Assembly (NCBI GenBank): GCA_044450785.1
Contig: JBIOJM010000393.1
Coordinates: forward strand, 1 to 8,963
DNA length: 8,963 nt
Direction of reading: 5' to 3'
From: JBIOJM01 sp044450785
GTDB taxonomy: Bacteria; Planctomycetota; Planctomycetia; Isosphaerales; Isosphaeraceae
The position numbers were made by a program, and so were the translations under genes. The notes beneath the pieces are model-generated. The model was not told the origin of the DNA. It worked only from the letters and a program-made list of their open reading frames with translations, and made no database searches. Shown piece by piece: positions 1 through 7,756 of this stretch (positions are counted from its first letter, which is position 1; each line of letters opens with the position of its first letter).

Positions 1-3000
1 CGCGGAAGTCGTCGGGCCAGCGGTAGCGCCACGGCTTCTTGCGGCGGCGGCCGCCGGTCGGCTCGTCCTCGTCTTCGTCCTCCTCGTAGTCGAGGAGGAA
101 TTCACAGGTCGGCTTCAGGTCGGTCCAGCCGTAGGCGTCGAGGACAGCACGGTCCATCGCGGCGTGCAGCTCGCGGAGCTTGAGAATGTCGGGCGAGCGC
201 TCGTCAGGGTCGTGGAAGCGGTTGTAGGTCTTGGTCAGGCCCTCGTTGTTGCGGACCATGAGATCGGCGCGGAATTCGTAGTAGGTCTTGCCGCTGGCTT
301 CGAGCGCTGGGTTGGTCTCGTGATTCGCCGGAAAAGGGTAATTATCAAAACAATCCGTGTTGGAGTAATTTAAATCATCCTTCATTGTTGATGTCAGCAG
401 CCGCACCCACACCTCGTGAAATCGGGATTGAAGAACGCAGAATGCTGAGCATCGATCAAACACAAAGATCATTAGTTTGTGTGAAAAGACGCAGTCGGCG
501 TGAAGAAAGGCGAACGAGAGCTTGTTAGAAATAATAGGGCAAACCAGCACCCGATCCAGGCCGCGGATTGCGGCGTACAACTCATTGCGCAGCCTCTCGA
601 ACTGCCACCAAGGCGCTGTCGAGTGGGATCCTCGACTGCCTTTGACCTTCTCCTCCACGAGCTTGATGAGGTCTGGCCACATCCGCGCTTCGTCCTCAGC
701 CATCTCGCCAAAGTTAATAACACAGCGGTGGTGGCTGTGCGTGGGTGAGTCGTTGACCTCTTCGCCACCGATGTAGGGAAAGACCCGCTCAGCGTTGCTG
801 GGATTCTTGTTGATCAATTCGTGCATTAGAGCGATTGGATTAGCTACGCCCTTGGTATCGGTGTCGTCGAAGGTGAAGCCCATGCCGAGGATATAGCTGC
901 CCACAAAGCTCTTGTCCGCGTTCGCCCGGAGCGTGGCGGGGTCATCGTGGGCGCCAGTGTGGAAGAGGTACGCAGTGATGAGGGACACGTCGCGACCGTC
1001 GAGCCGGTAGGGTGGGTCGAACGACGTCCTCGACGTCGTAAGGCCCACCAATCCGCGCTCCGCTGCGCCACACACCGTCTCGGTGGGCCTCGCATTCGCT
1101 CGACCCACCCTACCAACATGGACCACGCTGACAACGACGGCCGCCAGGCCCGGCCACTTCTTGCGACGGGTGGCTTCGAAGATCGTCCCGCCGTGCGTGC
1201 AGATCCAGCGCAGACCGGTGCTTCGGGTGTCGCCCTGGCCGATCGTGTTGGTGGCGATCAGGCCGAACGCCCCGTTGCCACGGAGTAGGTCGAAGGCCCG
1301 GCGGAAGAAGTGGGCGACGAGGTCGGAATTGCCGTGTGATTCGTCGTGGATCTGCTTGAGCCAATCCGGATAGCCTTCAGCATGTCCGGCCGCCATCGTG
1401 TTCTTACCCGCGAACGGCGGATTGCCGACGAACGCATCAAACCCCGGATTCTCCCGTCCGAAGACCTCCGGGAACTCGATCTCCCAGTGGAACGGATGGA
1501 TCCCCTTGTCTCCCGATCCGAGCTTGCGCCGGGCGGCGTCAAGGGGTTCGCGGAGGTTCAGGTGGTGAGGATTGGTCAGATACGCCGCAAGTCCCTCGGC
1601 CAGCCCCTCCAACTTCTCCTTGCGCCTCCGATCGTTCTCCCCCGCGAAGAATGCCGCGATCACGAGGTCACCGTAGAACCGTAGTGGGTTCAGGGCCTCG
1701 TCGGCCAAAGCGAGCTTCTGGGTCAGCAGCGATTCCGGCGTATTGTCGGGCGCTTCACGGATCTCCCGGCGTGATTCCGTGGCCCGCTCAATTCGCTTCC
1801 CGATCACGTCACGAACAAAGTCCCGTTGCTTGTCGGGCTTCCAGTGGAAGCCAATGATCTGTTCCCGCGAGAGACCGACCAGCGAATCCCCCCACCGCAA
1901 GGCATGATCGAGAAATGTAAAGGGATGGTCTTTCGCCAAGGTCGCGAGCCACAGGGAGAGCTTGGCCAGGTCGACCGCCATCGGGTTCTTGTCCACGCCG
2001 TAGAGGCAGCGCTGGGCGACGAGGCGGCGAGCATGGAGGGTCTCGTCCTCGTCTGGCGGGATGTCCTTCGGGACGCGCTCATGGGCGTGCCAGGCCCTCA
2101 CCAGCAAGTCGGCCAGGAAGCGGCAGACGGCGACGAGGAACGCGCCCGAGCCCATCGCCAAGTCGCAGATCTTCAGGTCGAGGATCTGTTCGGGCGTGGG
2201 GTTGAGGCCGAGGCGCCCCAGGATCGGGCGGAGGGTCGTCTCGACGATCGGCTCGGTGAGCGAGCGCGGCGTGTAGTGCGACCCCGACCGCCGGCGCTCG
2301 TCGGACGGCTGGAGCACCATTGCGCCGCGCGGGACGAGGCTCGGGGTCGCGGCCTTCGCCACCTTCTTCTCGATCGCCACGACGGCATCCTCGGGCGTCT
2401 TCGCCTCTTTCAAGGCGTTGAGCGCCAGGCCGGTGAGCGACTGGTCGGTCTGCTGCTTGAGCCACTTCGCCCGGTCGGCGGGCTTGACGGCCAGCAGTTC
2501 CTCCAGGTTGATCGTCGTCGGAGCGCCGTGGGGCTTGGTCGGCCTGACGGCGATCGAGCGGCCCCGGGCGACCTCCAGGTTGAAGCCCATGATCGTCTCG
2601 TAGACCGAGCCGATTTGTTCGACGTCGAGGGTACGGTAACTCAGCCGCTCGCCGTCGAGGATGAGCAGGTTCTGGAGCACGCGGAAGACCACGCCATCGG
2701 AAACGCGCGGTAGGGTGGGTCGAACGACGTGTTCCACGTCGTGAGGCCCACCGGGAACCTCGTCTGCTTCGGTGGGCCTCGCCTCGCTGCGCGAGGATCG
2801 ACCCACCCTACAACCTCCTTCGAGGAAGGGATAACGGTCCGGGTCGAAGAGATACCCCTTCCTGGCCGGGAGCCGCAACCCACCGTGGCGGCCGCCGTCG
2901 TAGATCAGGCGGAACAGGGTCAGGAGCTGCGCCCACGCGCCATAGCGATGGTCCATCGTGTCGGTGTGCCGCCCGGCATCTTCGCGGAGCCGCTCGAATC

Positions 3001-3466
3001 GGGCCTGGGGGCTGGCCTGCCAGCGGTGGTCTTCGGTCTCGGCCACGTCATCGGGGCTGATCCCCGCCTTGACCTTCTGGACGAGCAGAAGCCATTTCGG
3101 ATCGACCCCTGTCGTGTTGGAGAATTCCCGGACCGCGTAGGTCGGGCGAAGTGTTTCGTTGTACTCTGGGAGCGTGACTTCCAGGGACTCTGGCAGCGAT
3201 CCACTTTCGTGCGTCCCGATCAAATCGGCCGGTTCCCAGCCGAGAACGCAAGTCGCAAACCGAGCGAATTGCACGATCGCGGGTTCGGACTCGCCCTCCA
3301 GGGCGATCTCTTCGACGCATTCGAGGAAGCGGGCATGGTCAGGGATGATGTTCTTGTTGGGGTACGCCCCGGCGGCAGCCAGCGCTGGAGGCGAGACGAC
3401 CAGACCCACGGGCTGGAGGTAGCCGAGCCATTCTTGATGCGCGATCAGTTCCGGATCCTTTGCCAT
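1..3466 (-). CDS. drmMI: DISARM class 1 N6-adenine DNA methyltransferase DrmMI, partial (C-terminus beyond left edge)
   Basis: Predicted S-adenosylmethionine-dependent adenine methyltransferase of class 1 DISARM, which in that system is thought to mark host DNA as self. Translating from ATG at 3466 gives 1155 codons with no stop, and the frame leaves the window at position 2. The SAM-binding motif DLAMGSGAF is at residues 435-443 and the catalytic NPPF motif at 682-685, followed by SVVHV near 780 and a long C-terminal, probably target-recognition, part. Near the edge an acidic stretch (DYEEDEDEDE) is followed by basic GGRRRKK. The N-terminus reads MAKDPELIAHQEWLGYLQPV. An in-frame stop at 3515-3517 and no earlier ATG fix the start at 3466; the ribosome site is weak. 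Two REPINs are translated as inserts at about residues 219-253 and 785-820, outside the catalytic motifs. It lies downstream of drmD, separated by a RAYT/REPIN module. A PglX-like or type IIG methylase is the alternative, but the SNF2 neighbour favours DrmMI. Confidence 0.85.
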   Translation of the reverse strand, partial: MAKDPELIAHQEWLGYLQPVGLVVSPPALAAAGAYPNKNIIPDHARFLECVEEIALEGESEPAIVQFARFATCVLGWEPADLIGTHESGSLPESLEVTLPEYNETLRPTYAVREFSNTTGVDPKWLLLVQKVKAGISPDDVAETEDHRWQASPQARFERLREDAGRHTDTMDHRYGAWAQLLTLFRLIYDGGRHGGLRLPARKGYLFDPDRYPFLEGGCRVGRSSRSEARPTEADEVPGGPHDVEHVVRPTLPRVSDGVVFRVLQNLLILDGERLSYRTLDVEQIGSVYETIMGFNLEVARGRSIAVRPTKPHGAPTTINLEELLAVKPADRAKWLKQQTDQSLTGLALNALKEAKTPEDAVVAIEKKVAKAATPSLVPRGAMVLQPSDERRRSGSHYTPRSLTEPIVETTLRPILGRLGLNPTPEQILDLKICDLAMGSGAFLVAVCRFLADLLVRAWHAHERVPKDIPPDEDETLHARRLVAQRCLYGVDKNPMAVDLAKLSLWLATLAKDHPFTFLDHALRWGDSLVGLSREQIIGFHWKPDKQRDFVRDVIGKRIERATESRREIREAPDNTPESLLTQKLALADEALNPLRFYGDLVIAAFFAGENDRRRKEKLEGLAEGLAAYLTNPHHLNLREPLDAARRKLGSGDKGIHPFHWEIEFPEVFGRENPGFDAFVGNPPFAGKNTMAAGHAEGYPDWLKQIHDESHGNSDLVAHFFRRAFDLLRGNGAFGLIATNTIGQGDTRSTGLRWICTHGGTIFEATRRKKWPGLAAVVVSVVHVGRVGRANARPTETVCGAAERGLVGLTTSRTSFDPPYRLDGRDVSLITAYLFHTGAHDDPATLRANADKSFVGSYILGMGFTFDDTDTKGVANPIALMHELINKNPSNAERVFPYIGGEEVNDSPTHSHHRCVINFGEMAEDEARMWPDLIKLVEEKVKGSRGSHSTAPWWQFERLRNELYAAIRGLDRVLVCPIISNKLSFAFLHADCVFSHKLMIFVFDRCSAFCVLQSRFHEVWVRLLTSTMKDDLNYSNTDCFDNYPFPANHETNPALEASGKTYYEFRADLMVRNNEGLTKTYNRFHDPDERSPDILKLRELHAAMDRAVLDAYGWTDLKPTCEFLLDYEEDEDEDEPTGGRRRKKPWRYRWPDDFR
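1006..1114. repeat. REPIN inside drmMI (copy 1)
   Basis: The ends read GGTAGGGTGGGTCGA and TCGACCCACCCTACC and are mutually inverted. The left REP (1011-1049) folds as GGTGGGTC/GGCCCACC around a perfect inner stem ACGACGTC/GACGTCGT. The right REP (1082-1109) is a shorter GGTGGGCC/GACCCACC hairpin. On the minus strand drmMI reads through it as RVGRANARPTE, then ETVCGAAERGLVG, then FDPPYR, with no stop. It belongs to the same family as the copies at 2710 and 3629. Confidence 0.88.
2710..2811. repeat. REPIN inside drmMI (copy 2)
   Basis: A 102-bp element, exactly 34 codons, from GTAGGGTGGGTCGA to its inverted end TCGACCCACCCTAC. The left REP has a perfect inner stem ACGACGTG/CACGTCGT and the right REP an inner stem CCTCGC/GCGAGG. 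The linker is GGGAACCTCGTCTGCTTC. drmMI is read through it as RVGRSSRSEARPTEADEV and then PGGPHDVEHVVRPTLPR. Sequence on both sides (DPDRYPFLEGG before, SDGVVFRVLQNLLILDGERL after) reads as normal protein. Confidence 0.9.
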
Positions 3467-3468
3467 GA

Positions 3469-3604
3469 CTTCGTCTTTATCGGTGGGCCTCGCCGCGTTG
3501 CGGCTCGACCCACCCTACGGGGCGCGGTCAACGGATGTTTTCGTGGGGTGGGTCGAACGGCGTGCCACGCCGTGAGGCCCACCGGGAGCTTCGTCTTTAT
3601 CTAC
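3469..3604. repeat. Tandem, partly deleted REPIN copies upstream of drmMI
   Basis: Two degenerate REPIN units lie head to tail. The first has a linker (CTTCGTCTTTAT, 3469-3480), a right REP (3481-3518) and a spacer starting GGGGCGCGGTC (3519-3542). Next come a left REP (about 3543-3584, inner stem ACGGCGTG/CACGCCGT) and a second copy of the same linker (3589-3600). There the right REP is missing except for CTAC. The linker copies are 120 bases apart and the spacer copies 86 bases apart, so 34 bases were lost from the second unit. The array ends 2 bases before the drmMI ATG, so the untranslated leader of drmMI is REPIN-derived. Confidence 0.8.
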
Positions 3605-3628
3605 GGGGCACGGTCAACGGATGTTTTT

Positions 3629-3728
3629 GTAGGGTGGGTCGAACGGCGTGCCACGCCGTGAGGCCCACCGGGAGCCTCGTCTGCTTCGGTGGGCCTTGCC
3701 TCGCCGTGCGAGGCTCGACCCACCCTAC
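3629..3728. repeat. Complete REPIN downstream of the RAYT gene
   Basis: A 100-bp element from GTAGGGTGGGTCGA to TCGACCCACCCTAC. The left REP has inner stem ACGGCGTG/CACGCCGT and the right REP has GCCTCGC/GCGAGGC. It is preceded by the second copy of the 24-base spacer (3605-3628). It lies 20 bases past the stop of the RAYT gene, so it could act as a transcript 3' end as well as a transposase substrate. Confidence 0.88.
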
Positions 3729-3748
3729 GAGCCTCGGGTCACGACTCG

Positions 3749-4299
3749 CTATTCCCATCCCATATTGTCGGTCTCGGGGCAAGGGTTCACACTTCCCCAG
3801 GCGAGGTCGTATTCACCCAGTTTGACAAACCGGTGGAAGGTCGACCACGGGTAGTCCTGAACGCGTTTCACCAGCCCATGCTTGACGGGGTTCCAATGGA
3901 TGTAGTCGATGCACCTCTTAAGATCGTCCTCGTCGCGGACCGTGTGTTCCCAAAAGCGCCGTTGCCAGACCGCTCGTTCACGTCGTTTGATTCGTGAGAC
4001 GCTTTTTGACCCCTCGGCACCTCCAGATGCAAGGAAGGACCGCGTGAAGCATTCCTTGATCTGGGCCCACCGCGTTGGATAGTCCGAATCACCGCGCGGC
4101 AAGGTCCAGACCGCGTGCAGGTGATCGGGCATCAGGGCCAATGCGACCAATTCGAAAGGGCGTTTTGCCCTGACGGTCCTGAAGGCCTGTCGCAGCGAGG
4201 ACCGGGCGATCGAGCTCGTCAGGATCGGCCGGCGCTCGTGCATGACGAGCGTGAAAAAGTACTTCCGCCCGGGACGAAATAGCGTCGATAATGAGACAT
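3749..4299 (-). CDS. REP-associated tyrosine transposase (RAYT), frameshifted near its N-terminus
   Basis: Y1 (HUH) family transposase that nicks and moves REP/REPIN hairpins through a tyrosine-DNA link. The HUH metal site is MPDHLHAVW and the catalytic tyrosine is the Y of DYIHWNPVKHGLV, with the family's FWEHTVRDEDDLKRC before it. The stop TAG is at 3749-3751. The apparent original start at 4299 reads MSHYRRYFVPGG, a typical RAYT N-terminus, but is in a different phase from the following KYFFTLVMHERRPIL. One base seems lost at about 4264-4265 (GGCGGAAGTAC where GGCGGCAAGTAC would keep frame). The catalytic frame stays open upstream to a GTG at 4363 inside a REP, so a 204-residue product with a foreign N-terminus is still possible. 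REPs flank it on both sides, as expected. It is either a recently broken gene or carries a sequencing error. Confidence 0.85.
4264..4265 (-). other. Apparent 1-base deletion in RAYT gene
   Basis: Upstream of this point the frame from ATG 4299 gives MSHYRRYFVPGG. Downstream, the protein-like frame (KYFFTLVMHERRPILTS) is shifted. Restoring one base between GG and AAG joins them into a normal RAYT N-terminus. Confidence 0.6.
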
Positions 4300-4350
4300 C
4301 GTGAGGAAGCCTTGTTCCTACGGCGTTTCGCAATCCTCGTAGCCTTGTTC

Positions 4351-4394
4351 CGGTGGGCCTCACGCCGCGGGGCGCCGCGTTCGACCCACCCTAC
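4351..4394. repeat. Right-half REP between drmD and RAYT
   Basis: Reads CGGTGGGCCTCACGCC, then a GC-rich centre, then TTCGACCCACCCTAC. This is the right half of the local REPIN family with a different inner stem. It lies in the leader of the RAYT gene. An 11-base direct repeat AGCCTTGTTCC (4308-4318 and 4341-4351) and near-identical 14-mers (CGCAATCCTCGTAG at 4329, CGCAATTCTCGTAG at 4402) surround it, signs of local duplication. Confidence 0.75.
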
Positions 4395-4415
4395 ATCGTG
4401 TCGCAATTCTCGTAG

Positions 4416-4443
4416 TCGAGCCGCAACGCGGCGAGGCCCACCG
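4416..4443. repeat. Truncated REP abutting the end of drmD
   Basis: 28 bases that are an exact reverse complement of 3481-3508. The preceding bases CGTAG directly abut TCGAG, so the GGTGGG of the usual GTAGGGTGGGTCGAG is missing. Only 9 bases separate it from the drmD stop codon at 4453-4455. Confidence 0.75.
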
Positions 4444-4452
4444 AAGAAGCCA

Positions 4453-7400
4453 TTACCCCGTCACGGGCCAGAGATAAACCAGACCGATCGGCTCGATCCG
4501 CTGGGCTTTGACCTCGTAAATGGCCCGGATGCGTGCGGGCTCGGTCGCCAGTTCCTGGTCGATCGCGTGGAGGCGTTTATCCCAGTGCCGCTTGTTGGAT
4601 TCAAGCTGGCGCTGCTCGTCGTCGTTGAAATCAAGCAGGAGCTGCGAGTCTTCGTACTTCGTGGCGGTTTCGGCCACTCGCTTCTTCTGCTCCTCCAGGA
4701 TGGTCCTCATGGCGGTTGCTTCCTGCTCCGCTCGCTTGGCCAGGGCGATGCGTGCGCCCTCGCCTAGCTCCCTGCCTCGGTGTTCCAGGTGCGGAAGCAA
4801 CTCCGCGATATCGCGCGCGGCGGCGTTCCTGAGCTTCTCCTGGATCACGGGATCGACGTCCTTGGCTCCCGTCGGCAGAAGGGCGGTTTCGAGGAGGTCA
4901 AGGGTTTTCAGCTCGGCCTCCCGGCCATAGGGGCTCAATCCCTGCTTGCGCAGGGTCGGCTCGCTCCAGCGAGCCGTGATTGGGACCAGCTCCTCGTGCA
5001 GGCGGGCTGCTCGGGGTCCGTAGAGGCAGAGCCGCCCCATGAGGATGACTCGGGGGATGGCGTCTTTGCTGTGCGCCAGGCAGGCCCGGGAGAGGTCGTG
5101 ATGAACGAATCCCTGTGCGGTAAAGCGACCGAGCAGACGCTGGACAACACGGTGTTCCAGGTGAAGGTGGACGACGTCCTGGTCCATTGTGCCGGTGTCT
5201 TCGAACACGACGGGGCGGATCGGCGATTCCCGCCGCCATTCCCAGGGCTTTTGATCACGTTTACGCGGGGGCCGAAGCGTGTCCATCGTCTCGGACCAGG
5301 TCGGATCGGCTCCCTGGCGCTGATCGAGGGCCGGGAATTCGAAACGGTCGACGGGAATTTCCCAGTCGTCCCCGTGCGGAAGCGGCTTCAATGGGTCCGC
5401 GTGCATCATTTGCAGGGCGCAAGAGATCGCTGAGCGGAAATGGTCCTCACTGAGAGCGATGACTTTCTGGGAACGTTCTTTCAGGGTCCGGAGTCGATCA
5501 ATCTGGGCCTTCAGGTCCTCCTGCCGCTCGCGAGCCGCTTCCAGTTCCTCCTCGACGACCTTTCGGTTCTCAGCGTCCGGGTTGGCTCCTTCCAGCTCTT
5601 TGGCGAGCGCTGCGATGTCGCGGTGGCGGATGCCATGCTTGAGGGTCTTGGCCAGCCGACCTTCGAGCACCTGGGAGAGGCTCCCCAGCTCCTTTTTGAT
5701 CAGTTCCGTCTTCTTGACCAGGACCGAGAGAATGCGGTCCTCCTTGCGGTCGGTGTAGACGAAGTAGTGGCAGTAGACCTCTGCGTTCGGCTGGAGCTTA
5801 CGGTCGATGCGGCCGTTGCGCTGCTCCATGCGGCTCGGGTTCCAGGGCACGTCAAAATGGAACAGGTTCCAGCAATGCGCCTGGAGGTTCAGGCCCTCGC
5901 GAGCGGCATCGGTGGCGATCAGGATGCGGACCGGATTCTTCCTTGGGTTCGTCGTGAAGGCCCGCTTGATTTCCTCTCGTTCGGTCGGCGGGGTCGGGCC
6001 GTGATAGATGGCGATCCGCTCGCCGGCCCGGTCGGATGTGGCAATTGCGGGCGTGAGCTGCTGCTGGAGGTAGCGCTTCGTGTCGTCGTACTCGGTGAAG
6101 ATGATGGCCCGGGTATCGTTCCACCTGGCCGGGGTGCCTCGGGTCTGCATCGTTCCCAGCGGTGGCAGGTCCGGGCACATATTCTGCCGAATCCAGTCGA
6201 CCAGATGGCGGACCCGCGCATCGGGCAGGCCCCTCGCCGACTCGGCGACCTCGGTCATCTCGTCGAGGAGGTGCTTTTCCCGGGCGAAGCCAACGGCCCC
6301 GGCGGGTGTTGTCTCCCGGGTGGCCGCCTCGATCTGGGTGTCCTCCTCGGCCTGGAGCTCCTCCTCGGAGAGCGTGGCCCGGTCGTCGTCATTGTCGACG
6401 CCCTCGGCGAAGAGGAGCGGGATCGTGTTGACCTCGCCGGTTTTGGGCCGTCCTTCCTTGGCGGCTTGCGCGTAGCGCTCCACGGTCCGGCGATGGACCC
6501 GGAGCGTGCGTGCGAATGCCTCGACCGACGAGAGCAGACGTTGCTGGAGACCGGAGATCAGCAAGGCCGCCGAGGCCTGTTTGCGCTTCGTCTCGTTCTT
6601 GAGCCGTTCCTCTCTTAGCTCCCGGTACTGGTCGAGGAGCACAGACAGGCGCAGCTCGGGGGTGTCGGGCGGCAGGCCGCCGAGGTCGATCTGCTTGACG
6701 ACCCGCTTGGGGAACTCTCCCGCCACGGCCCGGAGGTCTTCCTTGAGCCGGCGGACCATGACGGCGTCGAGGACTTTCTTGGCGTTGACGGGAACACCGC
6801 GGCAGAAGCGTTGTGGGTCGAGGATTTCCAGCAGAGCGGAAAAGCTGTTCGAGTGCCCGTTGTGCGGCGTGGCTGAGAGGAACAGCCGGTGCTCGAACCG
6901 CCCGGCCAAGTCGCGGATGGCCCGGGTGATCTTCGAGTCGATGGCGTATTTCGCGCCGCTCGACGGGGGCCGCGTGGTGAGCTTCGTCGAGGATCAGGAG
7001 CGAGCCGGGCCGGAAGTCGCCAAGCCAGTCGCGCAAGGTGCTTGTGTAGGCTTCGTCGATGAGCAGGCGGTGCGAGACGAGGAAGCGCGAGTGTGTAGTC
7101 CATGGATTGACACCGTAGCCCCTCTCCTGCCGGACCCGGGCGATGTAGTCCTTGTCGAGGATCTGGAAGACCATTCCGAAGCGGTCTTCCAGCTCATCCT
7201 GCCATTGCAGGAGCATGGACGGTGGGCAGGACACGACGATGTCCTGAACCTTCTTGCGGAGCAAGAGTTCGCGGGCGATCAGACCGGCCTCGATCGTCTT
7301 CCCGAGGCCAACATCATCGGCAATGAACAGGTTCACCCGGGGCAGGCGCAGGGCTTTTTGCAGCGGCTCCAACTGGTAGGCGTCGATCCGGATGCCGGCC

Positions 7401-7756
7401 CGGAAAGGGGACTGGAAGAGGTTCGGGTCGGTCGAGGTCACGCAGTTCCACTGGAGGGTGTGCAAGTAAGCCGAGAACAGCTTTGGCGGGTCGAACCCCT
7501 TGCTCGCGATCTCCTGCCAGGATTCGGCCGTGATCGGCTTGGAGTCGACCTCCTTCTCCCAGAGTACTTCGAGGGGCTGGCCCTGGGCGTCATCGTCGAG
7601 GCAGGACATACGCACGAGGGTCGCGTCATCCCCGACGGCGGGAGGGACGACCTCTTCGACAAAGTATTGGCGTTGCCGGACGCGGACGATATTCCCTGCC
7701 TCGGGAGTCCGCGACATCGGCTTAGGTTCCTCGATCGTTTTCACCGCGTCGCCCAT
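4453..7756 (-). CDS. drmD: DISARM SNF2-family helicase DrmD, frameshifted
   Basis: SNF2-like ATP-dependent DNA translocase of class 1 DISARM; joined product about 1100 residues. Motifs in order: the Q-like YQLEPLQKAL (127-136), Walker A DVGLGKT (148-154), CPPSMLLQWQDEL (177-189) and DEAH (257-260). After the frameshift come FLSATPHNGHS (SAT 294-296), TDAAREGLNLQ (615-625) and QRNGRIDR (645-652). The C-terminal third has coiled-coil-like charged stretches and ends in QRIEPIGLVYLWPVTG. The 5' frame from 7756 runs to 6389, but after DEAHHAAP it is shadow protein. The true continuation (SSGAKYAIDSKITRAIRDLAGRF) is in the frame that ends at 4453, and removing one C from the C5 run at 6965-6969 restores it. 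Start 7756 (MGDAVKTIEEP) or 7717 (MSRTPEAGNIV, preceded by GAGGAA) are both possible. drmMI follows on the same strand after the RAYT module. It is either a recent pseudogene or contains a sequencing error. Confidence 0.85.
6965..6969 (-). other. Homopolymer frameshift in drmD
   Basis: Five consecutive C on the coding strand (GCGGCCCCCGTCGAGC). With four C the codons read GCG GCC CCG TCG AGC GGC, giving the smooth join HHAAPSSGAKYAID. With five, the helicase is cut shortly after motif II and motifs III to VI are lost. Confidence 0.85.

Larger units (their letters stand above)
3481..4443 (-). mobile_element. RAYT-REP module inserted between drmD and drmMI
   Basis: The module holds a RAYT gene and several REP copies and is bounded by a perfect 28-bp inverted repeat: 3481-3508 and its reverse complement at 4416-4443. 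Both arms are right-type REP sequence (GGTGGGCCTCGCCGCG...). It fills the junction between the drmD stop (4453-4455) and the drmMI start (3466) and damages neither gene. RAYTs are single-copy, domesticated relatives of IS200/IS605 transposases that mobilise REPINs. Calling the inverted pair the element's ends is an inference. Confidence 0.6.

Noticed and set aside
1826..2713. Long plus-strand open frame (295 codons) antisense to drmMI
   Set aside because: It is the shadow of the minus-strand methyltransferase. The minus frame has SAM and NPPF motifs; this one is Arg/Gly/Glu-rich with no recognisable family.
2729..3661. Plus-strand open frame (310 codons) spanning the drmMI start and REPs
   Set aside because: It is antisense to drmMI and runs into REPIN sequence. 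It is open only because of GC-rich codon bias.
3535..3825. Short frames reading GWVERRATP and HAVRPT-like peptides on both strands
   Set aside because: These are conceptual translations of the REPIN copies, not genes.
3469..4443. CRISPR-like array
   Set aside because: The repeats are palindromic REP hairpins with variable inner stems and a duplicated spacer. There are no uniform repeats with unique regular spacers.
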